DNA of 6,370 bases from NCBI GenBank assembly GCA_035534995.1, contig DATLQX010000347.1, positions 1-6,370 on the forward strand, read 5' to 3'. Each line of letters opens with the position of its first letter. The stretch's first letter is position 1. This DNA comes from JANWHV01 sp035534995. Lineage in GTDB: Bacteria > Chloroflexota > UBA5177 > JANWHV01. The translations under genes and the position numbers were made by a program. The notes under the pieces are model-generated. The model was not told the DNA's origin. It ran no database searches and saw nothing but the letters and a program-made list of their open reading frames with translations. This document shows positions 4,605-6,370 of the stretch, one piece after another.

Positions 4605-6166
4605 AACGAACTGATTCTCGTGGGGCCAAGTCGCTTGCGGTTTGCGTACGCTTTTCCTGGCGGAGCCTACTCGCGCTGGACCGTCAATTCCGATCTCGCC
4701 TTCGTCAAGGGCAGGCACTTGTCGAATTAGCGCTGGTAGCTACCATTCTCTCCATCATGCTGCTTGGCATCATTGAGTTAGTAACCATGTTCAGTTATCG
4801 AGGTTACCTCTCCGACGGATCACGAGCGGGTACGCGTCTTGCCTCGCTAAATTATGGCGATACCGACATCCTCAATGCCGTTATGCGTCCCCTCAATGCC
4901 CACGGCCTGAATACGGTGCACAATGGCCAATGTGATATTCAGAATATCGAGATCTACGATGCCAATACCGATGGCTCAATTCTAAGCACAACAACAAACA
5001 ATGCTACGAACCCTGCCTGGGCTCCATACCCCAACGTCCCTGCGAATACGAATATCGAAGACACCTACCAGCTCACGCCCAACAGCACGGGCAGTTGTGA
5101 CCTGGTGATCCCCGCCATTCCGGCGCCATTTTCCGCGGATAATTATGTCGGGCCGTCACACTACTTTCCCCCCAACCAGCGCATTAATCCAGCCCCGGTT
5201 GGCAATGCCAATCCATCGGTAGGAGTAAAGGTTACATACACCTATACGTTCCATACCCCTGTCCTCTCTGCCTTCGGCCCGACGTTTAATCTGAACTACA
5301 GCACGGTGCAGGCACTTGGTGGTGATAATGCCAATAACTTTCTCGGCATTGCCACCAACACCGCCCTCCCCACTTGGACCATGACTCCAACCCCAACAAG
5401 CACTCCCACTAACACCAATACACCTACATCAACCAACACGCCGACCAGCACAAGAACCGGTACTGTAACGCCAACCGGCACAAAAACTCCGACCGGCACA
5501 GCGACCAATACGGGAACGGCAACTAGTACAGCCACCAATTCCGCGACGGCGACCAACACGGTGAATCCGCTGTACACGAGGACCAAGACGCCCATAAACA
5601 GCCCTATACCCACCAGTACGAGCACCCCCACCAGCACCAGCACCCCCACCAGCACCGGCACTACTACCAGCACCGGCACTACTACCAGCACCGGCACGGT
5701 CACTAGCACCGGCACGGCGACGCCGACTGCTACCCTAACTTCAAGTCCCACCCCTACGCCCATTCCCAAGCCTCAGATGATCGTCAACAATTACCCATGT
5801 GTGAACGGGGCACTCACGTATACCGGCGTGAAATTGAGTTGGACCTCGCTAGGACCGGGGGTCACCTACCACGTGTATTATCACGCGCAAAACCCAGCAC
5901 CAGCGGCAACGCCAACCCCGCCGGCGGCAGGAACGCCTACGCAGACACCAGTGCCAACGGCGACCCCTCCTCCGCTCCCCGTAACGGGTGAGGAATTACC
6001 AGGTAGCCCGGTGTCCGGAACCGGCTATCCCACATCAGGCGTCTACAATAACGTGTCACCCGCCAGCGGAGGTTTCTGGTATGTAGTTGCCCAGTATCCG
6101 GATGGCACTCAGGGACCGGCGGGGAGCGTCTACGTTACAACGCCCTGCACCGAGTTCGGCAGCTAG
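4601..6166 (+). CDS. TadE-like pseudopilin with Thr/Pro/Ser-rich stalk and C-terminal beta domain
   Basis: A 521-residue protein, translationally coupled to the previous gene through ATGA. A long basic leader (37 residues) ends RQG37, followed by Q38-ALVE42 and a hydrophobic segment at 43-64: a prepilin-peptidase site with Glu at +5. Residues 65-255 form the pseudopilin head, with a probable C111-C166 disulfide and a VGVKVTYTY strand at 207-215. Residues 258-391 are a mucin-like T/S/P/N/G stalk, including six 6-residue tandem repeats at 338-373. Residues 392-521 look like a small beta domain, possibly Fn3-like (VKLSWTS, YHVYY, GFWYVVAQYPDG), bracketed by its only cysteines, C400 and C516, and interrupted by a second Pro/Thr-rich insert at 432-458. 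An LPVTG at 459-463 has no following membrane segment. Such stalks are common in Chloroflexota surface proteins. I infer a pilus-associated or tip protein displaying a ligand-binding domain; the ligand is unknown. Confidence 0.85.
   Translation: MKRTDSRGAKSLAVCVRFSWRSLLALDRQFRSRLRQGQALVELALVATILSIMLLGIIELVTMFSYRGYLSDGSRAGTRLASLNYGDTDILNAVMRPLNAHGLNTVHNGQCDIQNIEIYDANTDGSILSTTTNNATNPAWAPYPNVPANTNIEDTYQLTPNSTGSCDLVIPAIPAPFSADNYVGPSHYFPPNQRINPAPVGNANPSVGVKVTYTYTFHTPVLSAFGPTFNLNYSTVQALGGDNANNFLGIATNTALPTWTMTPTPTSTPTNTNTPTSTNTPTSTRTGTVTPTGTKTPTGTATNTGTATSTATNSATATNTVNPLYTRTKTPINSPIPTSTSTPTSTSTPTSTGTTTSTGTTTSTGTVTSTGTATPTATLTSSPTPTPIPKPQMIVNNYPCVNGALTYTGVKLSWTSLGPGVTYHVYYHAQNPAPAATPTPPAAGTPTQTPVPTATPPPLPVTGEELPGSPVSGTGYPTSGVYNNVSPASGGFWYVVAQYPDGTQGPAGSVYVTTPCTEFGS
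5612..5719 (+). repeat. Six tandem 18-bp units encoding TST(S/G)Tx hexapeptides
   Basis: Consecutive in-frame units start at 5612, 5630, 5648, 5666, 5684 and 5702 with pattern ACC AGC ACC (A/G)GC AC(C/T/G) NNN. The units at 5648 and 5666 are identical, and the rest differ by a few bases. They encode TSTSTP twice, TSTGTT twice, TSTGTV and TSTGTA. Near-identity at DNA level points to recent slippage or unequal crossover, so stalk length may vary between strains. Confidence 0.85.
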
Positions 6167-6172
6167 GAAGGA
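6166..6172 (+). promoter_or_regulatory. Shine-Dalgarno setting the GTG start of the TadG-like gene
   Basis: GGAAGGA lies 7 nt before the GTG at 6180 and overlaps the last base of the preceding stop codon. It supports a GTG start rather than the internal ATG at 6252, which falls inside the hydrophobic segment. Confidence 0.65.
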
Positions 6173-6179
6173 ACGGGCC

Positions 6180-6370
6180 GTGGACGCTACATCGAGTCAA
6201 GAGCGCGCTAATCGGGCAAACCGGGGGCAAATCGTAACCATTTTCGCCCTGATGATCTTGGTGATTGCCGGCTTCGCCGGAATGGCAATCGATCTGGCGC
6301 GGGCGCGGGCGGTGGCGGAAGACGCTCAGCGCGCCGCGGATGCCGGAGCGCTGGCAGGCGTGGTCTATCT
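6180..6370 (+). CDS. TadG-like protein (TadE/G-like pilus assembly), 3' partial
   Basis: Only the first 63 codons lie in the window; the frame is open at the edge. Basic residues (R9, R12, R15) precede RGQIVTIFALMILVIAGFAG, with a hydrophobic segment at about 18-33. The segment after it, MAIDLARARAVAEDAQRAADAGALAG, reads as the conserved TadG/Tad helix (IDxxRxxxxxxxxQxAADAxALAG). Unlike the two upstream proteins it lacks Glu at +5 after the glycine, which fits TadG-type proteins that remain membrane anchored rather than processed pseudopilins. It follows the stalked pseudopilin by 13 bases with its own Shine-Dalgarno, so the three genes form one operon. TadG proteins are needed for assembly or anchoring of Flp-type pili. 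The C-terminal domain, often vWA or beta-rich, is outside the window and its type cannot be stated. Confidence 0.85.
   Translation, partial: MDATSSQERANRANRGQIVTIFALMILVIAGFAGMAIDLARARAVAEDAQRAADAGALAGVVY

Noticed and set aside
5612..5719. Regular short repeats as a possible CRISPR array
   Set aside because: The units are directly adjacent, 18 bp and in frame with a coding sequence, with no unique spacers.
5296..5769. Minus-strand frame of 157 codons made of Val/Gly/Leu repeats
   Set aside because: It is the antisense of the Thr/Pro/Ser codon repeats of the stalk, which give a VLVGV pattern automatically.

Overview
The window looks like chromosomal DNA of a member of the Chloroflexota (Chloroflexi) or a close relative. 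The inference rests on two things: a long TPTST/TNTPT-type threonine-proline stalk on an exported protein, a habit common in that phylum, and GC-rich polyol/sugar dehydrogenases next to a Tad-type pilus cluster that uses GTG starts. No rRNA, tRNA, CRISPR array or transposase is visible. All supported genes read on the + strand.

Region 1 (1-1759) is a catabolic pair: the 3' part of a zinc-dependent medium-chain dehydrogenase resembling erythritol/L-threitol dehydrogenases, then a complete short-chain dehydrogenase ending in the GYTLW tail common in sugar-alcohol enzymes. Between them lies a perfect 21-bp hairpin with a 3-nt loop, followed by a consensus Shine-Dalgarno sequence. The two enzymes probably oxidise or interconvert polyols or sugars in one pathway; the rest of that locus lies upstream of the window.

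Region 2 (1760-3473) starts with about 316 bases that hold no convincing gene but do hold an imperfect long inverted repeat and an extended -10 promoter. An exported 465-residue protein follows, with two SH3-like repeats and a C-terminal TIM-barrel-like, glycoside-hydrolase-like domain. It appears to be its own transcription unit.

Region 3 (3474-6370) is the start of a Tad/Flp-type pilus or pseudopilin operon. A candidate promoter overlapped by a TGTAGC-N6-GCTACA dyad is followed by a leader of about 210 nt with four predicted hairpins. Next come two TadE-like pseudopilin genes coupled by an ATGA overlap, then the 5' end of a TadG-like gene after a 13-nt gap. The second TadE-like protein is the oddest item: its pseudopilin head carries a mucin-like T/S/P stalk of about 134 residues and a cysteine-bracketed, possibly Fn3-like, terminal domain. 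Base composition falls noticeably on entering this region. The best candidate for something undescribed is the combination of the structured leader with this stalked pseudopilin.
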